Assembly (NCBI RefSeq): GCF_963678635.1
Contig: NC_087068.1
Coordinates: forward strand, 22,654,188 to 22,718,187
DNA: 64,000 nt
Source: Symsagittifera roscoffensis
Taxonomy: Eukaryota; Xenacoelomorpha; Acoela; Convolutidae
Direction: 5' to 3'
The position numbers were made by a program, and so were the translations under genes. This document shows positions 23,740-34,859 of this stretch, piece after piece. The notes under the pieces were generated by a model. It had not been told where the DNA came from, searched no databases, and saw nothing but the letters and a program-made list of their open reading frames with translations. Numbering within the stretch: position 1 is the stretch's first letter; every line of letters begins with the position of its first letter.

Positions 23740-24470
23740 TTGAATATTCTCGAAAACTACCCTGCCATATCTGAGATTTGGGTTCAATTCAAAGTATGGG
23801 TTGTGAGAAGCTAATTTGTTATGCAACTTTGCAAATTTTTTAATGACACTAAAAGTTATGGCCCTCGGAAAAGTCAAAATTTTGATTTTTTGGGCCTTTG
23901 TTTTTGAAAGTTTTTCACTTTTCCGTTGAACTACCCTAACAAATCTGAGATTTTAGGCTTACTCATAATATCAGATTGCGCGAATTCCTTCTGCATAAAC
24001 AGCTACGCCCTATTGTTTCGCGCAAAAAGCAATTCTGGGACTGAACGTCAAATGTTTGATTTGTTGCTCGTTTTTCAAACTTTTCTCGCTAACTATCCTG
24101 CCAAATCTGATATCATAAATTAAATCGAAACAAAAGATTGTTGAAAGCCTACCTTTGCAACTGGCTATGCCCAGTTTTTTTACCTCCAAAGGTTATGGCC
24201 TCCAAAAAAGTCGAAGTTTTGAAACTCTGACAGTCTAGTGCAAATTTTTGACACAGAAAAAACCGTACCAATTCTCAGGTTGTATTCAGTCGAGAAATCC
24301 GGTTTTGGGACCTTCTCTGCTCAAGTGGCCACAACTCGCTCTTTTCATGAAAAAGTCATAGAGTTTGGAATTCCTTTCGATCAATTTTCAGTCCTTTAGA
24401 ACGTTTTTTTTTTAGAAATTTTTCTTTAAGTTTACTCAATCATATCTGAGATGAAAATTTCAACTGAAAG
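23740..24470. repeat. Degenerate ~170-bp tandem repeat
   Basis: A phrase like 'ctaccctgccatatctgagat' recurs near 23757, 23931, 24094 and 24432, spaced by about 170 bp or twice that. Between copies there are echoes of 'gttatggcc-tc-aaaagtc' (about 23855 and 24188) and of 'ttgcaactggctatgcc' or 'cataaacagctacgcc'. The copies are strongly diverged, so this is an old local satellite. No coding potential is evident. Confidence 0.6.
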
Positions 24471-24604
24471 AACTGGTTGCAAAAATGCTTCCCGCAGAAG
24501 CGGCGCTCCTTAGTTTTATTTAAGAGAACGCTCTTTTTAGGAAAACTGATATATCTCAAAGTTTTTTTTACTCTTCTCACTTTAATGTTTTTGTTGTATC
24601 GCAT

Positions 24605-24640
24605 ATGTTGCGAAGCTCCGCTTCGCCTCTGTGTAAAACT
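24605..24640 (+). repeat. Short hairpin repeat, copy 1
   Basis: A perfect palindromic hairpin GCGAAGC-TCC-GCTTCGC (24610-24626) is followed by ctctgtgtaaaac. Related copies lie at 25996 and 26575, each followed by a gcctttgtgtag-like tail, so this is a dispersed repeat with a conserved stem. Confidence 0.6.
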
Positions 24641-24779
24641 TTTTGATTTCTTAACGCATACCACAAGCACGCGTTATCAAACCGGAATATAGACTTTTTT
24701 CTCGTTAACACCTAGTTTATCAAAATCACTTGAATCATTTTACTTTTGGTTCATGAAATCAAAAGTCAAAAATTACTTT

Positions 24780-24850
24780 GCACATGTAGCGAAGAGGTAA
24801 CGCACCTGCCTATAATCACAAAGGTTAGCGGCTCGAATCCATCCAGGACC
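24780..24850 (+). mobile_element. tRNA-like (SINE head) sequence
   Basis: Box A (TAGCGAAGAGGTAACGC from 24787) and box B (GGCTCGAATCC, 24830-24840, one mismatch to consensus) are 43 bp apart. The bases on either side do not form a seven-pair acceptor stem. This suggests a tRNA-derived SINE 5' end, or an eroded tRNA pseudogene. It differs in sequence from the head at 23145. Confidence 0.5.
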
Positions 24851-25989
24851 TGTTTTTTTGTGAGCCGAAAAATTTTTGCGCGTTAAAAATCTTCGTTCGT
24901 TGGACTTCTGTTTGTCTAATTTTTTGTCGGCTTAGTTTTTTTTCAGAGTAAAAATCATCTCAGTGTATTTCGGTTTTAGGCAAATGAGTTTCAAGATGTT
25001 TTGCTTATTTTTTGCTAATTTAAAAATTTTCTTTTTCACATTGTTTGTTGAAAATTTTTTGAAGTTGTTTTCTTCTTTATAAAATCAATTATTGTTCTGT
25101 GCATTTGTTGCTGTAGTAACTCTCATGCTTGACGACAAATCTCAAGTCGATCCTGTTTTTTTTTAAGAATTTGAAAATATTTGCCAATTTTAGACTTTCG
25201 TGTCAGCTAATTTTTGTCGGCTTTGGTTCAGGTCCCGCGTAAAAGTTCGGTTTCTTTTTGGCATTTTGAAAAATTTGTTAAGTTTTTTTATATTGCATGT
25301 GATTTTTGTTACCGAAAGTTGCCGTTCTTTTATAACTGTTCTTGACAAAAAAATGTTTCTTGAAGGCTTTTTTCATTCCTTGATTTATTATTTAATTTGC
25401 TGGGTATAGTCATTCAATTATCGCAAGTGCGCAAATGATTCGATGCAACGCTTCGACTCGGTTTTTCTGTTTGTGTTGTATCGAAAGTGTGTTAATTTAT
25501 TTCAAGTGTTTATTGAAGCATCATTATAGTAAATGTTTTTTACTCAAGCAAGTGTGAATTCTCTTTTTTCCAATGTAAGTCGCAAATATTAATGTTCATT
25601 TTGAAAGTGTTCATTTTCATTTTGATCAATAGCCAGCAATAAAGTGCAACCAATGCTTAGAATATTAACACAGAATATTATATTACAAATCGACCTTTAG
25701 CGTATAGGTAGTGAAGGATGCCCGCAACAAAATAAGAGGGTTGGATGTTTTTAATGAAATTTTTCGTTTACCAGTTAAAATGCGTCCGCTCTATAAATTG
25801 AGGCATGTTAGTTAGTAAAATTTCTTTTTTTAAAAAATTTTATGGTACTGCTAATGCGTCGTAATTGGCTTGCGTTACTTAGCTACCATGTAGACTCATA
25901 ATTGGCGTGCGTCACTTGAGAAATTTTGAACAGTCAAAATTTTACTTATTCAGTTTTTCCCATTAGCGTTATCAGTCATATTTTTGCTT

Positions 25990-26025
25990 GTGTATGCGAA
26001 GTGCTACTTCGCCTTTGGGTAGATT
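25990..26025 (+). repeat. Short hairpin repeat, copy 2
   Basis: The hairpin is GCGAAGT-GCT-ACTTCGC (25996-26012) followed by ctttgggtag. Relative to copy 1, the innermost stem pair has changed on both sides (C-G to T-A), keeping the stem intact. Confidence 0.6.
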
Positions 26026-26569
26026 GTTGAACATCCAGTTATGAGTGACAAGCCTAGAAGCAAATTTTTTGCTTCGAAACTTTCAAATTGGCTGCTTTCG
26101 GGTTTTAGAGCTTAGTTCCTGCCTTTAAATGGTCTAAATTAAATTCATTTTGTGTTTTGCAAAAACTTTGAAAACAACCACGTGTGTCATTTGGTTCTGT
26201 AATAATGGTAAATCTTAAGTTTTTTTTGCAGAATCAGGTATAGATTCTTGCATTTGGGTGTCGAAACTATTCGGATCAATTTTCACATATGAGAAGAAGT
26301 GTACTAGTAATCGGGTTTTAGCTTTTTCCCGTAAAAAACTTTCCTTTAAAATCTTTTAAGCTCTACAGGGATTGGTTTTTCAAATTCCTGACTAGTTGAA
26401 ATTTTTTTTTCGCGGATATCGTCGGACAATGGTATGTCTATTTTTTCCTTATAATTTTCTTTTCGCTTGTGTAATTGAGGTTTTGTTTCGAAAATTTTAA
26501 TATATTTTTTAAAAATTTCATTTTTTTGTCCTCAAGCCTGCAATATTATGTTTATGTGGTGTCGCAAGT

Positions 26570-26602
26570 GGTTTGAAGCTCCGTTTCGCCTTTGTGTAGT
26601 CT
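26570..26602 (+). repeat. Short hairpin repeat, copy 3
   Basis: A weaker version with stem GAAGC-TCC-GTTTC (26575-26587, one G-T pair) is followed by gcctttgtgtagt, the same tail as the other two copies. Confidence 0.5.
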
Positions 26603-26799
26603 GTCTGTCCACACGAATTGTGAGACATAGTACAATCTCAAAAAATAATAACTTTGAAGATAACAACCAAGTTTTCTTAAAAATATTCTCTAATTGAGTT
26701 CACAAATCTGATACACAAATTGTAACACAATACTCGACACCAGGTGATAATGAGATTTCATTTAAGAAATCAAAAACACTTTTCCGTGGAAATTAATCA

Positions 26800-26915
26800 A
26801 ATTTTTGTCTTTATGAACGAGTTTTTTTCTATGAACTATCTTGTCTTTGTCTTTGTGAACAATTATGTCTCAATGGACTATTTTGTCACCATGAACAATT
26901 TTGTTCAATTTTTCA
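26800..26915 (+). repeat. ~21-bp minisatellite
   Basis: About five imperfect units of roughly 21 bp with the pattern tgaac(t/a)a-ttttgtc run in a row, for example ctatgaactatcttgtc, gtgaacaattatgtc, atggactattttgtc and atgaacaattttgttc. One frame reads as repeated MN-FV residues, but nothing suggests it is translated. Confidence 0.6.
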
Positions 26916-26939
26916 TGTTACGATGGTAGCACCCTAAGA

Positions 26940-27565
26940 AATGAATATCACAAAATCTCTTGGTCAACCCCTATTCTGGCCCGTTCCCACCCTCTTATGC
27001 CACCTACAGCTATGCCTTAAATTCTTATTTTTATATGCTTTTGAAACGTTGAACCACCCAAGCTGAAAAAAGTTCAAGCGAAACATTCGATGTATTCGAA
27101 CCACATTCGATTGATGCATTTAACTGTTATTTTATACCCACGTCAAAATCTTGTGTTCTTTCGGGATTAAACAGTTGCAATCTTTAAAGTTTCGAGGCCC
27201 ACATGAGAGAGCTTCAATCTAGCTAATCATTTTAAGCTGACCAGTCAATCAGTTCGTAAGTTAGAGTCTGAACAAACACGCCTTCCTGATGTGAAGGTCT
27301 TAATCAGTAGAAAGGTGTGCACATATTAGGATCTTCTCTGTCGATTACAATGACAAATATGGTTCTTCCGAATTAGCACTACATGTAGGTTTGAGAAGAA
27401 AATTATCAATTTGGTCGAAAAGCAGAAGAAAGGTTATGTTATGATATGTAAGGTAAAAGCGGTCCTTGATCAAATTTGAATCGAACAAAATCAACTTTTT
27501 TTGAATAATAGGATCCAAAAATTTTTTTTTGCCACTCAGGGCTCACTGAAATGTTCACTTATATC
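26940..27565. other. AT-rich intergenic DNA
   Basis: I see no gene or recognisable repeat in this stretch. Confidence 0.45.
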
Positions 27566-28008
27566 CAGGGGCGGATTTAGGGAGGGGGTAGGGCGGACGT
27601 TCTCCCTCCCCCCTCCCTCTCAGGGAGTTGACCCCTGCCGGCCCAAAGGGCACCCCCTTTGTACTATTTTAAGATTATCCATATTTGGTGACGGACCCTA
27701 AAAATTTTCTAAAGGCGCCTTTGGCACCAATTTATACTAACTTTGAGGGGTAAACGCGCGCCAAAAAACGCGATTTTTTGGTCCAAGTTTTCCAAAAAAT
27801 GCCTAAAAACGCTTTTTTTGGCCTGTTTTTTAAACTTTTGCCTGCGGCGCCAAAAATTTGAGCAAAACAAGGTCTTTTTAGTGCTTTGGGAGAGCTCGGA
27901 AATTCACTTTGGTTGACCTAAAAAAAAAGGTCACAAAATTTTCGAAAACTTTTTTAAAAGTCCCCCCCCCCCCCCCACCCCCTTGAGAAAATCCTAGATC
28001 GGCCCCTG
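27566..28008. mobile_element. hAT-type MITE
   Basis: The element starts CAGGGGCGGATTTAGG and ends CCTAGATCGGCCCCTG, imperfect terminal inverted repeats of about 16 bp of the kind seen in many hAT-derived MITEs. It is flanked by an 8-bp target duplication, cttatatc on the left and cttttatc on the right (7 of 8 match), as expected for hAT insertion. The 443-bp interior has C-rich runs and no transposase, so it is non-autonomous. A related interior phrase (ttttgggagagctcgga) occurs in a decayed copy near 35030. Confidence 0.85.
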
Positions 28009-28522
28009 CTTTTATCAATTGTAAAATAAAACTTATAAGTATTTTCGGATAGTCGGACTAAACTGATTATAACTTGTTTGCCTAACTTAAATTGCGTGAG
28101 AAGCTGAGTAAAGTAAGCAAGTGGCTAAGCCTAACAGAATAACAACGATATCTCTTTAAATATATCCCACCTTTTGCAAAAGGGGGGAGATTCGCTACTA
28201 GATATAAAATTCTGATATGCTTAACCGTTGATTTTTTTCTTTTGCTTTTGGAGAGGTGGTATTTGTTACTAGGTACTCGGGGGTGGATACAATTATTCAA
28301 ACGCTATCAAAAAAAACTAATTCAATGGCAAGAATTTCAAAAAGTAATAAGTTGAAACGACAGTATTCTGAAGTACAACTGAGTTAGCTGCAAATATTTT
28401 TTCCTCTAGTTGGTCCGTATACCGAGTTACCTGCTTCTCAAGTTTCAAGCTCCAAGCGTACTCTTATTGCACTTCTCAAGTTTGTTTTCTTCTCTAAGCT
28501 AGATTGGATTTGAGTGTTGAAC
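28009..28522. other. AT-rich DNA between two MITEs
   Basis: I see nothing recognisable between the hAT MITE and the Tc1/mariner-like MITE. Confidence 0.45.
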
Positions 28523-28524
28523 TA

Positions 28525-29256
28525 CAGTGCTGATTTAAATTAAACGGACAAAACGCGTTAAACTTGAAATTTAAAACGCATTTTTCTCAAATTGGGTTGA
28601 GTTTGCGTGAAAACTTATGAAGACAAAACTTGCTTAGAATTTTAGCAGAATTAATATGGTGTAATTTGTTTTGCGAAATTCGGGTCCGAAATTTTACCCC
28701 AAAAATGGGTCATTTTGGCTTTTCCTAGTTAATCAATAATTACGCCAAAAATACCCAGTCGATCGCAGACATAATTATATCAAAGTGAGCCCCTTACGTA
28801 GCCTAACAAACTTTAAGCAGGGTATAATCTCCAAAATGTTGTATAAGTTAATTTGTTTTTGTTTGATAGACAAAAAAGGTCATTTTTACTATATAAAATA
28901 CCAACTTTTTATTTAAAAACAATTTTTAAACAATATGCAATTTTTTTTGGAGAAAACACCCTTCTTAAAGTTTGTTGCGCTACGTAAGGGGCTCACTTTG
29001 ATATAATAATGTCTGCGATCGACTGGGTATTTTTGGCGTAATTTTTGATTAACTAGGAAAAGCCAAAATGACCCATTTTTGGGGTAAAATTTCGGACCCG
29101 AATTTCGCAAAACAAATAACACCATATTAATTCTGATAAAATTCTAAGCAAGTTTTGTCTTCATAAGTTTTCACGTAAACTTAACCCAATTTGAGAAAAA
29201 AACGTTTTAAATTTCAAGTTTAACGCGTTTTGTCCGGTTAATTTAAATCAGCACTG
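28525..29256. mobile_element. Tc1/mariner-like foldback MITE
   Basis: Two arms of about 300 bp (28525 to about 28830, and about 28965 to 29256) are inverted copies of each other around a spacer of about 130 bp. The ends are CAGTGCTGATTTAAATTAA on the left and its reverse complement on the right, with TA on both sides (28523-28524 and 29257-29258). This matches the TA target and CAGTG-type ends of Tc1/mariner elements. No transposase frame is present, so it is a non-autonomous, long-TIR (foldback) derivative. The arms look about 95% alike, so it is not very old. Confidence 0.87.
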
Positions 29257-29258
29257 TA

Positions 29259-31817
29259 GCTTGATGATCAACATATTTTAAATAATGAGAAATTTTTCAT
29301 GACCGATGTCCAGCGTACTGAGTCAAATTTGAAAGCATTTTCAGTTGTTTTTTTTAAACAAGCAACGCTACTTGGTCACCTTTTAATCGTATGTCTAAAC
29401 TTTGTTTTCCTGGAATTTTTGGCTTTTACAATTTAATTGTACGACACTGAAGCCAAAATGTGATTCCCGAAAATGGCAAAAAAACAATGAGTATTTTGAT
29501 AAAATTTCCACATCTAAATCTTTATTTTTTATATCATTTTGAATAGGGAAACTTTGTCTGCAGATGTGTTTGTTTTTTTTTTGCTCCGACCACTGAGTCT
29601 TAGTTTAACATTTTCCACGTAAAATCAGATACAACCAATAACCATCAGATTGGGTCAAAGGATATACATCAAATTTAAGATTTGATTTAAACTAATTTTA
29701 GCAGTTCTGAAAAAATTTTGTTATTTAATTAGTCTGCTCTTGTTTTTTGTATTGGAGAAACCTCGTAATTGTTTCGCTCATTTTTCTTGTTTTGAGTTGT
29801 ATTCTTATTCCTTTTTTTCTAAGTAAAACATAAATTGCATCGAAAACGTCTTAAAAATTGATTTTTGTTTTTGCTTATAAAATTTTCTTTGCCTTTTTCC
29901 TGTCAACTATAGAAACTTTCTGCGCCTGTTGTGACTCAAAAAACTATAGCATTAGCAAAACCTATGAATTATTGAAAAATTTTGATGTTTTAACATGAGT
30001 TTTCTCTTTTCTGATTTAATCAAATTTAGTGATTCGTTATTGGCGCTTGAAACAAAACATAACCTGGAGTGTTGAGCGGCTGAAGTGGTTTATTTCTGGG
30101 GTGTCGACAAATTGCCAATTTGGTTTTAAAATTGCCATATGCCAAATTATACAGCTTTGGTCTCTTAATTCGAAATTTAATTTCTTATGTTAACGAGTTG
30201 CGACTCAGAAATTAACCCAATGTTAGTTTATGCAAGTTATTTGGTCTTTTTAGTATGTTTTTGGGTACTAAATGAGTTTCGCTCTACTTTACAAAGCGTA
30301 TTTGGAACAGAAGAGGATCTAAAAAATAGGAAAAAATTATTTCTTCATAATACAATTTTTAAAAATATTAGTTGTTAAAATGAAAAAAGAAATGTTTTTT
30401 TTTCTAGACAATGACGGGCAGTCGGAAAATTAGGGGTTTTCAATTGATACGAGCAGTTTTGTTTAATTAAGAATTCTGTGCATCAATTGAGATTCAAACC
30501 ACTAAATTCACTCCTATTAGCCTTACTGTTAGTCCGAACAGCAGAAAATGAAACCCATTGTGTCAACACTGAGAATAATTTTCGAAAACCCAGTGAAAGA
30601 TTTAGTATACGATATAGCGCTTTATCATCTCTTATTTATTTCAGGTGTGGCTCAAATAATGTGCGAAAAAATGCAACCTAGGCCATAATGCTCTTAAAGT
30701 GCAGTCGAATGAAAAACCATTTAAACAAAAAAAGTTTCGAAATTTTTTAAATTAGTATCAAATGTGTAAGTGTAGTATTGCAAATGCTACAAAACAAACG
30801 ACTATTGTTTTAACTGCTTACATAAGATTAGAGTGGACTCTTTCCCACTTTTACTTTGTCAAGTTTTTTAATTACTAGTCCAAAATTTTCAAGGTTGAAT
30901 TCCTTTTAAAATATTCAATAATTTTTCTCAGACTATTTTATCGGATATCAAATAAATACATGCTGACCGGTTGAAATGTTCTGTTTTGAAAAGCAGAGAT
31001 TTAAGCGAAAAACACCCGGTCCTTCCGGAGCCTAACGAAGACACAAAAAAGTAGAACACCTGCAAATCAAAGACTGAAAGAATAAACTTCTTTAATTAAA
31101 AAAAATTTCAAAGGAAAGGCTACTGAAAACTTTTCAAAGACCAAAAGATGAAACAAAATATCCGATGAAACGAAGACTACAATTGAACAAAAGTATTTTG
31201 AAGCATTCTTGTCTTAAAATTGGACTTGTCTAAATTGTTCTTTTTTTTATTCCTTTTTCATTTCCACTCGCTCAGTCGAGTTAACATTTTCCGGAAATTT
31301 TTATTTTATTCTTTTGTTTCTTTTTATTTTTTGCATTTATTAAGATACGATTTGAGAATTTTTATAAGTTCCCGAAAAATAAAAACAGCAACACGGATCT
31401 AAACGATAACCCAAAAATCTGAGAAGCATTAGGTGGACAAATGAATCAGCAATCTAGAAGCGGACTACAGGCACATGAAGTGTTAGTTTAAATGTAAAAA
31501 CAGTTGTTCTTTATTTATTCGAATTATTTATATTTAACTATCCATTTTATAAATTTATGATCTTTTCTAATTAAATTTTTAAATTCTAACTATTGTCAAG
31601 AAATTCGACGATCTGAGGTGAGACTTATAACTTAAACTAAATTACTAAGCAATTAACCAGCAATGAACGCTAAGTAAATAAGCAATGAAAGAGAAAAGTT
31701 ATGCAATTTTCAGCAAAGTTCGATGAACAATAACTTCACAAATTGAAATTGTTAAGTTGTGTTTTTTGATACATTAAATGATGAGCCATTGCGCCATACA
31801 TATGAGCCATTGCCATA
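29259..31817. other. Gene-poor AT-rich DNA
   Basis: No gene is supported. Near 30415-30462 a phrase (ggcagtcggaaa ... gatacgagcagttttg) resembles the 3' end of the 0.53-kb element at 35545 and 57671. Otherwise I see only AT-rich sequence and short chance frames. Confidence 0.5.
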
Positions 31818-31920
31818 AAGAAGAGGTTAATCAACTTTTTTAAGTTTAAAGCGGACCAACTAAGTTAATTTTCTGATTTTGGTTCGCTCTAAAGTAAAAA
31901 GAGTTGATTAACCTCTTCTT
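31818..31920. mobile_element. Small palindromic element (~103 bp)
   Basis: The left end aagaagaggttaatcaac and the right end gttgattaacctcttctt are reverse complements, and the similarity extends to about 23 bp per arm, then loosely inward (aagcggacca / ggttcgctct). This is a short foldback or MITE-like element with no coding capacity. Its family is not identified. Confidence 0.65.
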
Positions 31921-32876
31921 GTGGTTCGGGTGGGGATTTAATATGTCAAAAACACAATTTAAAGCTTTTAGTTTGTGAAAATTAATTTCTTATTATTGCT
32001 CACTCAAATAATTACAACCATCTCAAAAAAGCAACATTTTTTGTTATTTTAAACCGACTCAAGAACCACCACGTTAGAATTCTCAAAATTTTTTACTATG
32101 TGCTCAATGTTACCTGTGCTGAAACAGTTTGACACAAACTTTCGAAATATTTTCGGCTCTTTAAAAAATGTTCACCTTTTTTTTAAAAAATAGAGTAACT
32201 TCAGGCACCTTAAAGTGTAATGGGGACATTCAGAGCTTCTCTATGGTGCGAGCAGTTTAGTTTACTATATGGCAAGTTGCAAAAGTTTGGAAAATGCAGA
32301 ATTATTTAAAACGAGTAATCTGCCAATTTTGAGAAAGTTTGAATTTCTAGGTGACCTTGAGACTTACTTTTTCTCTAAAAAGGTAGCGTTTGCATTTAAA
32401 ATCTAACTGAAATAGAATTATTCTACTTAATTTTGTCTCTTCAACTTTTTGCAACTTACTACATCTACGTATCGTTTTCAGAATCACAGCAGAAAAACAC
32501 AGTTTTGAGTTTTTCGTAAATTGAAAGTAAAAAATAATTGCAGCGTATTTCTGACTGGCAATTTTTTCACTTAAACTTTAAAGTGTTACTAACTGTAACC
32601 ACTGTGCCATAAGATTGAGGGAGACGGTCCATATAAATAACAATCAATTTGAACTATAATGAATGATCTGAACTTTGAAGGTAGGCCTTTGAAAGGAGCA
32701 CAGAAACTCTGAACGAATGCTCGAAAGACAGTTCCAAAAAATTTCACAAAAATCATTCAGAGCAAACTGCTTTTAGTAATACTTAACAAATTAGCAAAAT
32801 ATGGAAAATATGTTCAATTTTTTAAAGCAGCTGAAAAGTTGTCGATACCATGATAATTAAGCTCAATAATTTAAGT
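31921..32876. other. Flank downstream of the transporter gene
   Basis: AT-rich sequence with no gene. A phrase near 32221-32275 (gggacattcagagcttctct ... tgcgagcagtttag) resembles the 3' end of the 0.53-kb repeat family and may be a decayed fragment of it. Confidence 0.4.
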
Positions 32877-33944
32877 TTAGCAGTTAACATTAAAAGTCTG
32901 TTTTGCTGTTAAAACTTCAGTTAATAATACTTTGTTGTTATTGTTTCTGTCTCCTTCTTCGTCTTGCGTTTCATTTGTTCTGTTCGACTTCTTGGGAAAA
33001 ACAACATGACTGTACATGGACATAACTTGGGTGCTCACACCCAATGTTATTCCTACTACGCCCAGCATTGAGAACAAGCTCAATGATTCATGCAAAAATA
33101 ACACTTGCAAAATATAACTAAAAACTATATTGAACAGTCGAAGCACTGCGAATATTGATGGCAAAGACATTTGAGATGCAAGGATGCCATTCAAGGGTGC
33201 CAGAGGCCATACAAGACATGCAGAAGCGGCCATACTTCGCATAGAAACGTCACATACACTCGATACGGGGCTGTATACAATGAATCTAACCACTGGTGGA
33301 ACGAAACTTCCGAGCGCACATGCAAAGTAATGCAAACTAACCGGAACATGCTTCATAAACTGAATATTTAGGTAAAATATAGACATTGAAACTCCTGATA
33401 GAAACGCATAGAACACGCCCAGAAAAGTTTTCAATCCTTTTTCCGAGTAATTCTGGGAAAAGTTTGGTTGCGAGAATGAAAACATAACCAAACCCATGAA
33501 ACTGAAGATAGCAGCGAGCCATTTTAGCTTAGACGGCGACACCTTCAGCTGAATAGTTTCAATTATAACACTAGTTAAGAACAAGGATGTGATTTGGACT
33601 GATACTATATCTCCGTAAGTTAAAGTTTCGAAGGCTGCGAAAAATAGCGATAGGCTAGATCCAATAAAAAGAGACCCATTTAAGACGGCTATTAGTGAAG
33701 ATTTGATCTGGACTTTAATAGTGACTGTTTTTTGATCCGCCAAAAGCAAAATGGTCGCCAAGAATAACATGCTAGCACCGTAAGATATGTTGATTTCTTT
33801 TGTTCCCAGTTTGGTAAATTTGGAAATGGCTCCGCTAGTTGAACTTATAAGAGCACTTAGTAAACTGGCTATTATTACAGGCATGGCTTTTTTTCGCCCA
33901 TCTGAAGCTGACCGTTGGGTTAGAAAAGAATCAAAAACAGACAT
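32877..33944 (-). CDS. DMT-superfamily (EamA/SLC35G-like) membrane transporter
   Basis: A single-exon gene of 355 codons. The start is the first ATG in frame (33944, MSVFDSFLTQ); an in-frame TGA lies upstream, so no earlier start is possible without splicing. About ten hydrophobic helices can be placed near residues 21-40, 52-70, 83-103, 109-130, 141-158, 171-192, 204-225, 238-255, 262-282 and 288-310, in two five-helix halves as in EamA proteins. Family-like signatures are YGDIVSVQITSLFLTSVI in the first half and RLFNIVFSYILQVLFLHE in the second, the latter close to the SLC35G ending. The tail after 315 is polar and acidic, probably cytosolic. The substrate cannot be told from sequence; SLC35G members are poorly characterised. 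Length and topology are normal and no damage is visible. A retrocopy origin could explain the lack of introns but is not shown. Confidence 0.85.
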   Translation of the reverse strand: MSVFDSFLTQRSASDGRKKAMPVIIASLLSALISSTSGAISKFTKLGTKEINISYGASMLFLATILLLADQKTVTIKVQIKSSLIAVLNGSLFIGSSLSLFFAAFETLTYGDIVSVQITSLFLTSVIIETIQLKVSPSKLKWLAAIFSFMGLVMFSFSQPNFSQNYSEKGLKTFLGVFYAFLSGVSMSIFYLNIQFMKHVPVSLHYFACALGSFVPPVVRFIVYSPVSSVCDVSMRSMAASACLVWPLAPLNGILASQMSLPSIFAVLRLFNIVFSYILQVLFLHESLSLFSMLGVVGITLGVSTQVMSMYSHVVFPKKSNRTNETQDEEGDRNNNNKVLLTEVLTAKQTFNVNC

Positions 33945-34740
33945 CTCGGACCTCAAGATCGAAAGTTCAATTGCGGTTCAATGTTGAAAATTCAGTGTTT
34001 TGACAGTTTTGAGATCACTTCTGGTAAGATGGTACAATCAGAAGCTTAGTTGACTTAGTTACTGACAGCGATGAAGATGGCTTTGCTTTTGAGTTTTGAA
34101 CTACGTAGAGATTGATGAATATATGCATAATTAATTTGTCATGCGAAATAATCGTTTTAGAACAAAAAACACAAGCAGTCAAAAAACTACATCGAGTTCA
34201 TTCAGTTTTGTTGTGAACAAACTTCAAGTCAAAGAAGTTAATAGTTAATAGCACATGTACGCTAAGTAATTAGAAATTCACCTGAGAATGCTTAAAAATT
34301 AACAAGAATCAATCTATACCGCGCTGATAGATCAAGAATTGAATATGAATGAAAATTATAGTAAATGTTATTCAAGCTGTCACTTTTACTGATGATTCGC
34401 ACCGTCGTCTTAACGAAAACTAAGAATCACTTGTTGACCATTTGATGAATTAAAGCAACCAATTTGACAAATTTCAGTTAAAATCAAATCATTTATCCAC
34501 GGGGGAAAAGCGGCTATCCTTTTAATATTTTGTAATCAGTATTCTGTTAACTACGAAGACCAAGTCGTGAGTAGTAGTAAAATCAAGAAGCCGATTGTTT
34601 GAAATTCATGTCATATATATTTGTAACGTAGCCCAGAAAATAAAATCAAAAAGAGCATGTTAACGTTAAATTAGGCGTTAAATACTCCTTTGGATGGTTT
34701 TTCTGGGTTGGGTCAAGGCACCTCACATTCAAGTTAAAAG
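33945..34740. other. Upstream region of the transporter gene
   Basis: This AT-rich stretch should include the 5' UTR and promoter of the minus-strand transporter. I recognise no specific promoter element, RNA or repeat. Confidence 0.4.
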
Positions 34741-34749
34741 CACAAATGA

Positions 34750-34815
34750 CATAAGATTTCAAACCACTGTCTTCTTGATTGCAAGGCGTAGCACTTTACC
34801 GCTATTCACCACTTG
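34750..34815 (-). mobile_element. tRNA-derived SINE-like head
   Basis: On the minus strand the sequence TGGTGAATAGCGGTAAAGTG resembles a tRNA D-arm with box A. It is followed by CCTTGCAATCAAG, like an anticodon stem-loop, and GGTTTGAAATC, a weakened box B. The order and spacing are those of a tRNA, with some resemblance to tRNA-Cys or to tRNA heads of animal SINEs. Box B has several mismatches, so a working tRNA is unlikely. Confidence 0.5.
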
Positions 34816-34859
34816 GTTTTCATAAAAACACTCATTGCTGAAAACAAGCAAGGATAGCC

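Larger units (their letters stand above)
24851..26800. other. AT-rich gene-poor DNA with small repeats
   Basis: Mostly long T and A runs. Two hairpin repeats (25996 and 26575) are listed separately. Near 25858 and 25900 a phrase of about 20 bp (cgtaattggcttgcgtta, cataattggcgtgcgtca) is repeated. I see no gene. Confidence 0.5.

Noticed and set aside
24780-24850. Functional tRNA gene
   Set aside because: Box A and B are present but the flanks do not pair as an acceptor stem and box B has a mismatch, so a SINE or pseudogene is more likely.
28913-29125. Minus-strand frame inside the Tc1/mariner-like element as a transposase remnant
   Set aside because: It lies in the inverted arm and spacer, has no DDE or helix-turn-helix features, and is explained by the foldback structure.
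30478-30681. 67-codon frame with a signal-peptide-like start
   Set aside because: The hydrophobic start is common in AT-rich DNA, it begins without ATG, and the rest has no recognisable features.
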